64,000 nt of DNA, from contig JAEHOE010000028.1 of the NCBI GenBank assembly GCA_016858145.1, positions 496,001 to 560,000 of the forward strand, in the 5' to 3' direction. A program made the translations under genes and the position numbers. Below the pieces are notes generated by a model that worked only from the letters and a program-made list of their open reading frames with translations, was not told the DNA's origin and searched no databases. Origin of the DNA: Edaphochlamys debaryana (lineage: Eukaryota > Chlorophyta > Chlorophyceae > Chlamydomonadales). Shown piece by piece: positions 45,601-56,812 of the stretch (within the stretch, counting starts at the first letter, position 1; the number at the start of each line of letters is the position of its first letter).

Positions 45601-46434
45601 TGTGCGGCCTCGCAGATGTGTCGTACGGCATTGATCGAGGTCAGGAGCCGGGAGCGGAGGCGGAGGGGCTCGGCGAACGGCATGCTGGCCGGGGCGGGTG
45701 AGGGTACGTCCGGGGCCCCGTGTGGTGGCGCGGCGCGGGCCTGGTGGGAGAAGAGGCGTGCGGTCGGGCGTGAGAAGCACGTATGAACGAGTATGAGTTT
45801 TGAGGGCAGGTCGTGTGGTCAGAGCTGCTATGGCCTGCGGACGGCATGCGGCCACGGGGCGGACACCTACCTTGGCTTCCCACCGATAAGGACCCCAAGG
45901 ACTGTGCACGACATCTCTCGCGTTGGGATGACCGTCCAAAGCCGATGGGATCTGGCCTGCTGGTGCTGTCTGCGCTGGCTGGGGCCAGGGCAGGCGCTTG
46001 CGCCAGCGGCCGGTGAACGGTTGGCTCGGGCCGGCGGGAGTTGAGGCACTGGGGGCTGAGGCGGCAGGCCCGCCCACGCCCCCTCCGCCCGAGGCGGCGG
46101 CGAGGATGAAGCTCACGCCCGAGCGACGGCCGCGGGCCGAGAGGGCCGCGGCCGTGGGGGCGCAGCGGCGGAGGTGGGCCAGCGCCTGAAGCTGGGGGCG
46201 GGACAGCCGACCTGCTGCCGAGCCCCGCTGGGCCGCCAGCTCCACCGTCGCCTGCACGCCTCCACCTTCTCTGGGATCATCGTCATCCTCTGAAGGTGAT
46301 TCGCCCCTCGCTCTGGCCTTTCTAGCTTTTTCCTGTCGCTCGCGGGTCCGCTCATCCCTGTGCCGCTGCGCCTCCTCGAGCAGCTCCCCGACAACCAGCT
46401 GCCTCTTGCGAAGCTCCGTGAGCCCACCAAGCAT
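39687..46434 (-). CDS. Array copy 5: large uncharacterised helical protein with an extra intron
   Basis: Ten exons: 46434-45871, 45740-45066, 44911-44768, 44643-43482, 43336-43155, 42808-41468, 41288-41244, 40929-40826, 40435-40315, 40160-39687, giving 1,603 residues. Exon 1 (MLGGLTELRKRQLVVGELLE) resembles copies 3 and 4. Exon 2 is long, with an Ala-Glu run and RLRPGLLEQSPPWRALAEA. Reference exon 4 is split by a phase-1 intron (43337-43481); the second half ends at 43155 with a GC donor (GCAAGT). It holds KRCCLFDCLFW, EPWEAELPWLAWLMGQG and HPDTWRRLLWGSE. Exon 5 starts VARLALLGLAAYRG and holds KPDWTCCPRACT, CYGPGRSDPE and HPNALVFAPEF. Microexon 6 is AAGRGAQGILLRDIR. Exon 9 has ITILECAPGLRAQPLLP. 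The least certain junction is the start of exon 2. Function unknown. Confidence 0.82.
43154..43155 (-). other. Candidate GC-AG intron donor in copy 5
   Basis: The paralogue-equivalent junction (…PHAVQ| in copies 3 and 4) here reads …DPQAAQ followed by GCAAGT. GCAAGT is the standard form of GC donors, the acceptor CCACAG precedes VARLALLGL, and phase 0 is kept. The dinucleotide itself lies just left of 43155. Confidence 0.6.
44808..44911 (-). repeat. 104-bp conserved tract, exon 3 of copy 5
   Basis: Identical by eye to copies 2 and 3, although exons 2, 4 and 5 of this gene are far diverged from theirs. Confidence 0.95.
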
Positions 46435-47499
46435 GCTGCTAGTCCACAAGCCGCTTTCGGATAATGCGGGAATTCGGGAAATGCGCACGAACCTCCGCGT
46501 GCACCACAAAAAGAAGCGCTAAAAAATCGTCACATCTCGCACGTTACGGCTGTCGCCGGCGATAGTGGGCCACGCCCTGCAAGAACAACGTTTCGGCCGA
46601 TCGGTCAACGTGTACGCTTTGCAAAGCGAACTAGCTGTTCCGTGCTTGACTTTGCGATGCAGCGTGAAAGCTCTGCACGTTCAGTTGTGTGCAATTAGTG
46701 CGGGTTCCCGGACGACGTGGGATGGCGCACAGAACGGCACGAACCCAAGCCCTTCTGCCCTTCCCCCGCCCAACTCCTGGAGGGCCCCTGGCATGTCTGC
46801 CCCTGTAGCCTGTATACCTCCAAAGGCCGCGGCCATCCCACAGGGAGAGTTGAATTGGGGCAATGCTGCACGGGTGGCCATCAACTGCTGCCCCATAGGC
46901 CTCGTGTACGATGCTGAAAGTCAGGGCCCAACTCAGCAGCAGCATTTCAACATCGCCAGCATGTAGCATAGCCGTGCTCAGCCGCACGCCCGCAGCCCCG
47001 GTCTACAACACCCACGCGTATTTCTGAAGCATGCCACTCCTTGCTCCCTGTGTGCTACACGGGGGGCAATGCCGACGTCCCCCTCGGTCACCCAAGAGCC
47101 CTTCGCCCAGAAGCATCCGCCTACTCAAGCTCTGTCTGTGAGCCCGCCACAACAGTCCAGCTAGATCCGTCCGTCAATGCTAGGCCCATGCCATCCTGCG
47201 TTCCACACACCTCTGCGCCCAGTCGTTCCCCGCCGCCCAGCGCCTCAACCAATCTCGAGTTGCTTCTTACCGTACCGTATCCTGCGTGGCCCGTCCTCCC
47301 ACCGTGTCCGTGCTCGTACGCTCGTCCGTTTCCGCTACACAGCCTGTGCTCCTCTACCCCGGGCGGCGCTCCCCGTCCGAACCCTGGTCTCCCTCCCCCG
47401 CCTGCCCGCTCAACCGCCCTCAGCCCCTCAACCCCAGTAACAAATTCAACCCAACCGCCTGTCTAAATCCACGCTAGCAGTCATGCGTACAGTACCCAA
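46435..47499. other. Intergenic region between copies 5 and 6
   Basis: About 1.06 kb. It should hold the upstream flank of copy 5 and the 3' flank of copy 6. The upstream words of copies 1 to 3 are absent. No gene or repeat seen. Confidence 0.55.
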
Positions 47500-50400
47500 C
47501 TACTTCTCGTTCTTGCTGCCGCCGAGCATGGCTTTGGCCAGCTTGTCCGTCGCACGGACCCTGGGCAGCACGAGCTTGCATGGCTGGCCCGGTAGGCACT
47601 CCATCAGGTCGAGGCTCACTTCAATGCAGGCGCCGGAGCCCGCCCTGCGCCCCGCCTGCTCTGCAGCCTGGTCCTGCGGCGCCCTGCCTCTGCCCGAGGC
47701 TCCACCCCACGAGGGCGATGCCGGGTTCAGCAGCTCGACGAGCGCCGCTGTGTACTTGACCACCTTGCTGCGTGCATCCTGCATGTCCGAAATCGTGACA
47801 CGAGGCCTCCTGCCGCGGCCCAGCCCCTGCTCCTCGGCGGCGGTGACCTGCAAGTCCAGGTAGGCATTGGCCCGCTCCACCCACTTGTTGAGGGACTTCT
47901 TCAGCTGCTCGCGATCCTTGTCGTCGGCAAAGCTGGCGCCACTCACGCCAACCACCAGGTCGCGCCCCTGCTCGACCAGAGCGTCGCGGATCTGAGGAAG
48001 CGCGGAGCAACCGACGTCGGCAGCAGGCATTGCTGCGGAGTGGAACGCGTGTGACAAGGAGGGGCGAGGCAGGATACACCCGCTCGGGCGCCGGAGAGCA
48101 AGGTTACTGGTAAGTGGCAACGGGCCAGGCGCTGACTAAGCGACAGCGTGTCGAGCAAACAGAGCGCTGTACACACCTGCGAAGCCAGCTGGAGTGCGCG
48201 GGCGATGGCCTCCACACCCGTGGCGTTGACCTCGATGATGCCCGCGCGCCTCTCCTCCAGCAGCTGCCGTGCCTGGCGCCACTGCTGGTCCCGAGGCCTG
48301 TGTGGCGCGGCGGCAAAGGGTGAGGGGCGTGGGGCGAAGCACGTGGGGCGTGAGGCGAGGTCAGAGTCTCGCAGCCAGGCAGTCTCCTACGACCTCCAAG
48401 TCTGCGTCTGCCCCAACATCCGCGCCACCCACTTGGTCTTGGCCGTGACGTAGACTTTCTGAGTGAGCTTGTCGTCAAAGTCTGAGAAGAACCGCTCGCG
48501 GTGCTCCGGCCGGGCAGGCATCATGCCCACGGCCGGCAGCATCCGCACTCCCGGGCCGCCGGAGGACAGCGACTCCTGGGACCGAGGCGCAACGGAAGGA
48601 GGCACAGGAGCACGATTAATGGGTAGCGAAGCTGGGATGCCGTCGAGCGCGGGCGTTGGGGGTGCACGCGAGGAGCCGCCAGCCAGCAGCCGTCCGCAAG
48701 CCGCCCGCAGACCCCGCCCGCGAGCGGCCACCCAGCGCACTCACTGGCTGGAAGAGGACGTACGCCGGTGCCAGACCATCACGCTCCCTCTCGTTGAAAC
48801 GCCGCAACGCCAGGACCGACAGCGCCATAGTGGGTGCGTCGGTCGCCTGCCACGCGAACAGCGACCGGTCCAGGGCCGGTGGACCAGCCCCATCCTGCTG
48901 GCCAGCCGCGGCCTCCGCCGGAACGGCCAAGGCGCTGGACACCGGCCCGTGCTCCAGGCTCTGGCGTGTGCTGCCGCGGCCGCTGCCCCTGGGCTTGCCC
49001 TTCGCTGGGCCTCCTCGCTCGCACCTCGGGGCTGACGGCGCCGGCGGCTCGGCGATACCAGCGTCCGGTTGGGGCTGGGCAATGGCCCAAAGCAGCCCGT
49101 TTAGCAGTCCGTCTGCTAGGGGCGCAGCCGCAGCCCTTGCGGCAGCGGCCGCAGGGGCCAGCTCCGAAACGACTAGGCCCGCAGGAGCGCGGGCAGCGGC
49201 AACAGGCCGCACCAACGCGGTACGGTCGCCGACCGGAAGTAGAGGCGCTCCGGCGGTCGGCCGCAGGTGGACCGGTGCGGCTCCTGGCGGCCCCGGGCCC
49301 AGGGTCGGGGCCTGCAGCGGCTGGGCCTGGCCCGGGCCCGCGGGGGCCTGGATGAAGGACCCGCCCAGCAGGAGCGGCTGCACGGGCACGAGCGGCAGCC
49401 TCGGGGCCGCGACAGGCCCGTCACGCAGGCCCTTGCCCGCACCCGCCGACAGGCCGGCGGGGTAGCTAGCCTGGGCCTGGGCTGGGCCTGGCCCCCGGGC
49501 GGGCTCCGGCTCGGCAAAAGGCAGCTCACCCAGGGGGCGCAGCCCGCTGAGCGCATGGAGGGCGTCCTCGAGCTCGGGGCTTGCACGCGCCGGCACCGCC
49601 CCAGCACGTGCCGCCATCCCCCCACCCGGCGCCGTCAGCTGTGCCACCCACGCCGCTTCGCCCGCTGCTGTGCGCTGCTCGGCGTCCTCTTTCCCTGGCA
49701 CGTCAGGAACGTCCTCCAGGTCCAACAAGGACACCGGCTCCCAGCCCGACCAGCCGTCGGCCCGTGCCGTTGACGCGTCGGGGCAGACAGCGTCAGCGTC
49801 GGGTGAGGGCGAGGCCTCAGCGTCGGGTGAGGGCGAGCGCGAGGCCTCCAGGTCGGCGCCTCCGCCGGGGGAGCTGCGGATTGCACGAAGACGGCGCCGA
49901 GTGGGGGGCGGGGTCAGCGTCCCAGCCGCCGCCGCCTCAGCCTTGGCGACGGCCTTGACCAGGGTCGTGGCGGGCGTCGAAGGGCCACTGCACGAGCGCT
50001 TGGCCCGGTGGCGCGCGGCCCTGGCGGCTTGGTTGGCCGCATGCACCGATCCACGCACCGACCAAGCAGCCACATCCGCAGCGGCGTCAGACTCAAAAGA
50101 GGCCTGAAACCCGACCATGGCATCAAACTCCGCCTCCTCAGCATCCAAGGCATCGGTCTTGCAGCCGAACAGCCGCGTGGCAAGCACGTGCTCCTTGTGG
50201 GCGGCGGCCAGGTAGGTTGGAAGCGTGACTTTCAGCTCGAGGCTGAGCGAGAGCACCCGTGCGACTGCCGCCGCCAAGGGCTGTGTGGTCCCGGAGGGCG
50301 ACTGTTGCGGCGGCGGGGCGCTGACCCACTGATGCTCGGGCGTCGGGAGAAGCGGCGTTGGTGGGACGTACACGAGGTACAGCAGGAGCCACGTGGCGTC

Positions 50401-53400
50401 GGCCCAAGCGAAGGGATGTGAGGGCAGGATGGAGCCCTCTTCTGACATCTGCGGGGTAGCGGGCGGGGTTGCAGGCCCACAGTTTGTTGAGGGGAGACCG
50501 CCAGGGGTGCGGTGCAGCCTCCTGGGTCCAGCGCTTGCCCTTTCGCAATGGTCGGTAATACCTCTGCTCTTCGGCATGCGCAGCAGAGCATAGGCCAAGC
50601 CTGGGGCCTCCCGGGTCACGCCTAGAGAGACAGATCCGTCGGGACTAAGGCGCCATTACCGCAGCCAATACAAGCAAGGCCCTTCTGCCCTGACACGGTC
50701 CTCCAAGGGCACCGTGACGCCTCGGCTGCGGGCCTCCGGCATGGCACGATCACCGCAATCCCAACAACCTAGCCCAGCGCACCTGCACGCCATGCTGCAA
50801 GACCGCCCCCGCCGCCACGCATGCAGCCAAATGAAGCCGCGCCGCCGGCACCCGCAGTCCCTGCACCGAGGCTAGACCCAGCAGAGCATGTGCGGCGACC
50901 TGCAGGCGGTAGGTCGGGCGGGAAGAGGCGGGCTCATGGCAGGGTCATACACGTGCATCGCGAGCAGTAGGGCATGTTGCGGGGGCTTCTCGACACGGCA
51001 CACAGGCGCGCGTTGGGACCAATCCTTGCACCGAGCCTGGCGGGGTCATCCCCGGAACGCGATGGTGGTTGGCCGAGGCACCCGAGCTGCGGTCGTGCCC
51101 GTGCTGCCTGCGCTCGTAACCTGCACTCACCCGCCTCGCCGCGTACGCGGGGCCGTCCCCCATGACCTCCTCCGCGGGTGCCCCCGCCAGCGCCGCTGCA
51201 CCCGCAGAGCCAGCGTCCGCCTCCGCCTCCGCCGCCTGCAGAAGCACAGCCCATGTGCGAGGGTGCGCCGAGGCCAGGCTCGGCGCCAGCGCCTCAGCCA
51301 GGCCCCAGAGGTCGAGCGAGCGGGGCCAGCACCCATTCGCCAGGTCCTGCAGGGTGTCGAGGACCTGCTCCGGTACCTCCTGCACCCAGCCCTCCTGCGC
51401 TGCGTGGACTGCGCTCAAGCGGCCGTGGAATCGGTCCCCAGCCTCCTGCTGCATGCACCAAACCCTCGAGTCACCCTCTACGTGCTGGTAGGCGAAGCGC
51501 CTGCCCATGTGCAGCAGGCCTGCCAGGTCCGCCGCCGCCTGCTGCTGCGAGCCGACGCCCAGGGGAGAACCACGGATGCCCTCGCCCGAGGGGCCAGCAG
51601 CCCAAGACCCTGGCTCGTCCAGGTGGTTGTCGTACAGGTAGTTGAGGGACGGCACAATGTTGAGGGGCAGGATGTCAGGGAAGGAAAAGGCCGAGGCACC
51701 GCCGCCGCCACCTTCCGGGCCCTCAGAGCCCGAGGCCGCAGCCTCCACGGCTGCGGCGCGGCAGGCGGGCGGCGGTACGCCGTACAGCACGTCGTACATG
51801 GCCACGCCGGCGGGCAGACGGTCGGCCAAGGCGCTGCCCTCCTCCTCATACCCCATCGCCCCGCCCTCGCCCCCCGCGTCGTACTCCTCCGTGTCCTCCG
51901 CGTCCCCCTCGTTGACGGCAAGCTCGTAGCCCTCAGCTGCCTCCCCGCCCGAGCGCTCCGGGTCGGTACCCTCCCCCTCGCTGGAAGCTTGAAGGCTAGA
52001 GGTCTCCCCGCCGCCGCCATCCCCCAGCAGCCGCAGCTCCTCCTGCAGCCGCTCGTACGGCCCGTACAGCGGCCCGTTCAGATCAAGGAAGCCACGTGTC
52101 GGCTGTACGGCGGTGTCAAAGTCGTACGGGGTGCGCGTGAAGAGGTCATCCTCGCCCGCGCCAACGCCGCCATCACGGCTGCGCTGCTCCGCCGCACCCA
52201 GCATCTCCTCAGGGTTCACGTCGTACGTCACCATGAGGTTAGCTGCATGTTCGTCGTAATTCTCGAACTCGTCCTCGTCCCACGGCTCGTCCTCGTCCTG
52301 GTCAGCATCGTCCTGCCCGGCCGGCTCGATGTCGTCACGTAGCAGCGACCGGTGCTCGCTCCAGCCCGCGAGCCTGGCTGCCTCGCGGACCAGGATCTCC
52401 GTCAGCGCCGCCAGCTGCTCGTCCAGATCAGTAATGAAGTCGTCTCGCTGACCGGGCTTGTCCAACCGCCCCATGCTGGCCAGCATGGTGATGAGATCCG
52501 ATCCGCGGTGCATGGCATCCTGCATGGCCTCCTTCTCCCGCCGGCCCATGCCATTGTCATCCAACCAGTCACCATCATAGTCCTCTGGGTCCTTCTCGCT
52601 CTCAGCTGAGCTGCTGCTGCTGCTGCTGCCACTGCCGCCGCTGCCCTCGTTGCTGCTGGCTTCGTCATTCAGCACGCGGTTGCACTCCGCCCTGGCCTCG
52701 AACAATAGCTCCACGACAGCCTTATGGAAGCGAGCGTACAGGGTGCCGACCAGCGAGCGTTCCTCACTCGCCAGCGCCCCACGCAACGCGTCCACGTGCG
52801 AGGCCGACAGCACGGGATCGACCGCGAAGGGGCTTTGGCCCGAGCCCGAGCCTGAGCCCGGTGAGCCAAGGCCGTGGGCCGGCGGCGGCGTGTAGATGAT
52901 CATGGTGAGCAGCTCATGGGGCGTGGGCAGGTGGCTGGGCAGGGCGTAACCCATGGATAGGATCTCGGCAAAGGCGGCGATGGCGGTGCTGGGCACGCGC
53001 TGTGGGCAAGGGCATGGGCGGGACAAGGTGGGCACAGGCCCACCGGGGCAGGGCAACGGTTGAAAGAGGCAAGGGGCCGGGTGGAGGGAGGTGGGCGCAG
53101 GGGAAGGGCAAGGGTAGGAGCGGGCGCGCACCCATGCGGCCTAGCGAGTCCCAATCAGCTGTCCGCAGCTGCAGGCTCGATGGCCTGCCAGCCGACTTCC
53201 ACACCCGCTAAACCCAGACTGCAAGTTCTGACTTGCATGCTAAAGATTCACTGCGGTGCGCACCTGACGCGAGTCCAGGGACACGGTTGTGGCTCGAGGC
53301 AGCGTCAGCGCCTGGAGGTACAGGTAGTCGATGAGGGCGCAGACCAGGGGGCTGAGGGTGGGCCAGCTGGCCGCCTCCTCCTTCCACGTGTGCCATAAGG

Positions 53401-55331
53401 CTCGTTCCACCGCCTCCAGTACCTCACCGTGGGCAATCTTCGAAACACGGACGTGCAGCTGCAGAAGCAGCAGGCCCGAGACGGCGCTGCGGAGGACCTG
53501 TAGGGCATAGGGAGCGGCATCAAGAGCAGAGGGCGGGGGACCGAGGGTCGAGGAGAGGGCCGAGAAGGTTTGCAGCTATCAAAGTGTCAGGACGTCGGAC
53601 AGTCGGGGCCCAAAGCAGCCTGCAACGAGCCCTGGGGACGCGCTCGCGCCATCGTGCCCATGCCTCCACACACCCGCACCTCCCTGTCCCTTGCGTCCCG
53701 CCCCCCCACCCCCACGCCCCTCACAAGGCCCCCGAGCGCGCCACACCTGTTGCCCTGACGCCCTGAGCTCCTGCCCAGGCGTGCCGCCGCCCTCCGCCAT
53801 CGCGACCTCCTCCTCTCGAGCCCGCGTGATCAGCGGTCCCCAGCCGTTGCCGATGGGAACGGTCCGCGGACAGCCCAGCAGCGCCGGTAGCAGCTCCTTG
53901 ATGGCTGCCCGCAGGGACATGATACTTGGCTCCTCGTTCCGGGCTAGCGCCAAGCCCGCGATGGGCCAGGCCTCGCGCCAGGCCTCTTGGCCGCGCAGGA
54001 GGTGGGCCAGAAAGTTCCAGTGGTCCCCGCGCTCCGTTCGCAGCCGCAGCGCCTCTATCTCTGCAGACTCCCTGACCTCTGCGTCGTCGGACCACCGCGC
54101 GCCAACGCGGGCCTTCGAATCCGATGCTGGGTTGCTCGTCTCGAGCTCGCCGTCCATGGCCTCCCTGAGATCCCGTACTCGTAAGACCAAGTGCTGAGCC
54201 AGCTGGTCAGCGCGATGGCGGTCCGAGGGCTCGGGCAGGAGTGGGTCGAGGAACCGGAGCTGGCCGTACGGGTCCACCATAGGGTGAACGCGCTCGAGCG
54301 CGGTCAAGAGCGCCGGGGCCTGCGAGCAGAGGGCGGGATCGGCCGGGATTCGGAGTCCGGGATCGGGATTGGCGGCGGTACAGGGGCTTGGCAAGGCAGT
54401 GCCTGGCAGGCTAGGGCGACGTGGGCAGGGCGACGGTGTGATGGCCTCCCGTGCCGCGGCAGCCCCCCCTGCAGGCTTGGCCGCTGCTTGCGACTTCGCA
54501 CCTGCTCCTTCCACAGCTTCTGCCGCTGCTGCTCTTGGACCTTGAGGAACCAGGTTGGGTGGGAGCCGGAGTTCGAGGGCGGCTGTGGGCCAGGGGTAGG
54601 TGGCAGGGGCGAGAGGGGCCTTAAGAGGTGTACGGAGAGCGTGGGTAGCGACAGGCATGTGCGCTTACGTATCCGGACCGGGCTTACGTTGGTGAGGGGG
54701 ACAATCGTGACCGGCTGTGAGCCGCCGCAGATGTTGGTGCGCCCGGCAAGGCAAAGGGTCAGCGTCAGAGCAGGCGTTGGGCAGGAAGGGTGCGAGTGCT
54801 GTGCATTTCAGGTCCGCACAGGTCCCGCCGTGCGGTGGTAGGCATTCGCACCTTGTTCTGCACCGTCTGCCTCTGTAGCGCCTTCAGCTGAGCTGGCACC
54901 GGCGGCGGGGGCGGAGGTGGGGGCATGAGCTGGCGTGACGTCCGTATCCAGGGCTGTGGCAGCGGCTTGGACCAGGGCCCGACGGAGGCCGCGGGTTGCG
55001 GGCCTGCAACCGTCGGAAATGGCTTCGCCAGACGCAGGCGGGAGCGTCGGCGACAAGCCAGCGCAGCGGCTGTTGGGTTTAGCTGGCGGATGCGGGCAGC
55101 TGCCTGCCGCGCGGAGGGTGCTGAGGGGAGTGGTGTGGGCAGGGGCGGGGGCGGCGGTGGAGGGCCCCCACTCTGGTCCGCCGAAGCGGCATCCTTGTCG
55201 CGCCCTCCGCGGCTGCCTCCGCCAGACTCCCGGGAAGTTGTCTGTGCTCGGTTCCCTGCCTCATTGACCAGCTGGTTGACGACCAGCTGTCTGCGGCGCC
55301 TCTCTGAGAGCGAGCTCAGCGAGAGGCGCAT
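47500..55331 (-). CDS. Array copy 6: longest, strongly diverged paralogue with acidic tracts
   Basis: Nine exons: 55331-54852, 54319-53747, 53497-53264, 52999-51131, 50899-50783, 50448-48745, 48575-48433, 48297-48177, 47991-47500, giving 1,910 residues. Homology to the others is carried by exon order, phases and short motifs. Exon 1 has RRRRQLVVNQLVNE and GPWSKPLPQPWIR. Exon 3 starts VLRSAVSGLLLLQLH. Exon 4 has a Ser run, several Asp/Glu-rich tracts, MYDVLYG in place of CCLFDPLW, and LAPSLASAHPRTWAVLLQA. Reference exon 5 is split: 50899-50783 (VAAHALLGLASVQG) and 50448-48745, which ends APAYVLFQP. Exons 6 and 7 are fused (ESLSSGGPGVRMLPAVGMMP), keeping phase 2 into exon 8. Exon 9 ends SLDLMECLPGQPCKLVLP. 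Between exons 1 and 2 a frame also opens at 54658; I chose 54319 for its acceptor and phase. Function unknown. Confidence 0.76.
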
Positions 55332-56812
55332 CCTTCCCGATAAGAGTAAATGGCCCTGCTATCGCCCACAGCTGCTCATCAGGTGCTAGGCTGCATCATG
55401 CCGCTGCGCAAGGAGGCCAGCTCCTTGCCAGCGGGATTCCCGCCAAAGCCGGACTGATGCGCTCAGCGCCCCGCGACGCAAGAGTCAGCGCCGATGTCAA
55501 GAAGTATTCCCTAGGTTGCCCTAGTTATGGTCAAGAGCCTCGCGGGTGCCGTGTTGAGGAAGTGCGGCGAATGCTTCTAGGCACGCTGTCCTCGTCAAGG
55601 TCGCTAGCGTCTGTGTCTGTGGAGCAGATCTGTCAAAAAGTAGTCGGATAAAGGGCCGGGAGAAGCGTGGTATTTGCCGTGCTACCATGCTGCGCCGGCT
55701 GCTGTGCAGACCCCTCCCATCTCGGCCATCTGCCACCCCGCAAAGCATACCGGGTACTTCACCCCCAAGCCCCAACCTCGGCCTGTTAGCGTCCTCCACA
55801 ACACCCGCCCAAATCTGACGCCAAGGGTCCGCAAAACAAAGTGCGCTTACCATGCGGCACGGTCCGGCACGGCCCACTCCATCCTCAGTCCGCATGGAGG
55901 GTTCTCAGGACGCCCTGAACTTCTATCCCCGCGAAAGTTCTGGTCGGCCCAACTTGCATCCCCGCTAGGCACTCGGCCCCGGGACTTGCATCCCGACCCC
56001 CGCGCACGTGCATCGCGGCTAGGCACTCGGCCCCGGCACTTGCATCCCGGCCCCCGTGAACTTGCATCCCGGCTAGGCACACGGCCCCGGCACTTGCATC
56101 CCGACCGCCACGAACTTGCATCCCGGCTAGGCACTCGGCCCCGGCTCTTGCATCCCGACCCCCGTGAACTTGCATCCCGGCTAGGCACACGGCCCCGGCG
56201 GTCCCCAACCTGCATCCCCGCTGCCGGGCTTGCCCCTGAAGCTGCATCCCGCCGGCCCCCAAAGTGTATCCGGGATACGACTAGGCCCCCGAAGCTGCAG
56301 CCCGCAGGCTCTTGTATCGTATCCCCCGACCAGTCCTTAGTCCTATCCTACGTCGTGAGTACCCTCCGGTCCGCATCCTCATACCTCAGCATCCCCTGTA
56401 TCACTTGCATATGCGCTTATCAAAATAAGAGTCGCACACCTCAAGAGCTGGGGCATGTTGAACGCCGCCCGCATGCGAGTCCAGCTGGCAGTGGCATGCC
56501 AGTTGTGCCCCACCTCTCGACCTAGATGTCCCCACAGTCCAGACCTCCGCACTGCACCAATGCGACCGACAAGTCCCCGCACCTGCGCCAGGATTCCGCG
56601 CCGATGCTGCTTTGCAGTATGCACACAGTTCCGCCAAGAGCACTTTTGGCCACTGTCTTAGATTCCAGCACGAGTGCCGGCAGGCCCACGCGCCCATCTC
56701 CAATGCGCCTTGCGCACCTTTGCCGCCCACTTGCCCGCCCCCCCCACAAATGCAGCTTGGAAACCACTCAGCCACCCCTGTCCCTTTCCAGGCCCAGTCC
56801 CAGATCGCGGAA
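55332..56812. other. Intergenic region between copies 6 and 7
   Basis: About 1.48 kb, containing a 54-bp minisatellite (about 55950-56226). The left part should be the upstream flank of copy 6 and the right part the 3' flank of copy 7. No convincing gene. Confidence 0.55.
55950..56226. repeat. 54-bp minisatellite, about five units
   Basis: The anchor word CTAGGCAC recurs at 55965, 56019, 56073, 56127 and 56181, an exact 54-bp step. Units vary by a few bases; each also contains an inner near-repeat of the word CTTGCATCCCG. Because 54 is a multiple of three, long open frames run through it on both strands (18-residue repeats), but none joins a supported gene. Confidence 0.95.

Noticed and set aside
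50888..52342. Long plus-strand open frame (484 codons) across copy 6
   Set aside because: Antisense to exon 4 of copy 6; no recognisable protein features, and the minus-strand frame is conserved in plan with copy 7.
54320..54658. Frame upstream of copy 6 exon 2 as coding sequence
   Set aside because: It is open, but an in-frame stop lies just before 54658, no acceptor with the right phase was found within it, and 54319 has a good acceptor and phase 0. A small extra exon cannot be fully excluded.
55950..56226. Possible CRISPR-like array
   Set aside because: The units are contiguous 54-bp tandem repeats without unique spacers, and the genome is eukaryotic.
55674..56525. Plus-strand frame of 283 codons through the 54-bp minisatellite
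   Set aside because: The frame is open because the repeat unit is a multiple of three; both strands are open, no splice partner or motif joins it to a gene.
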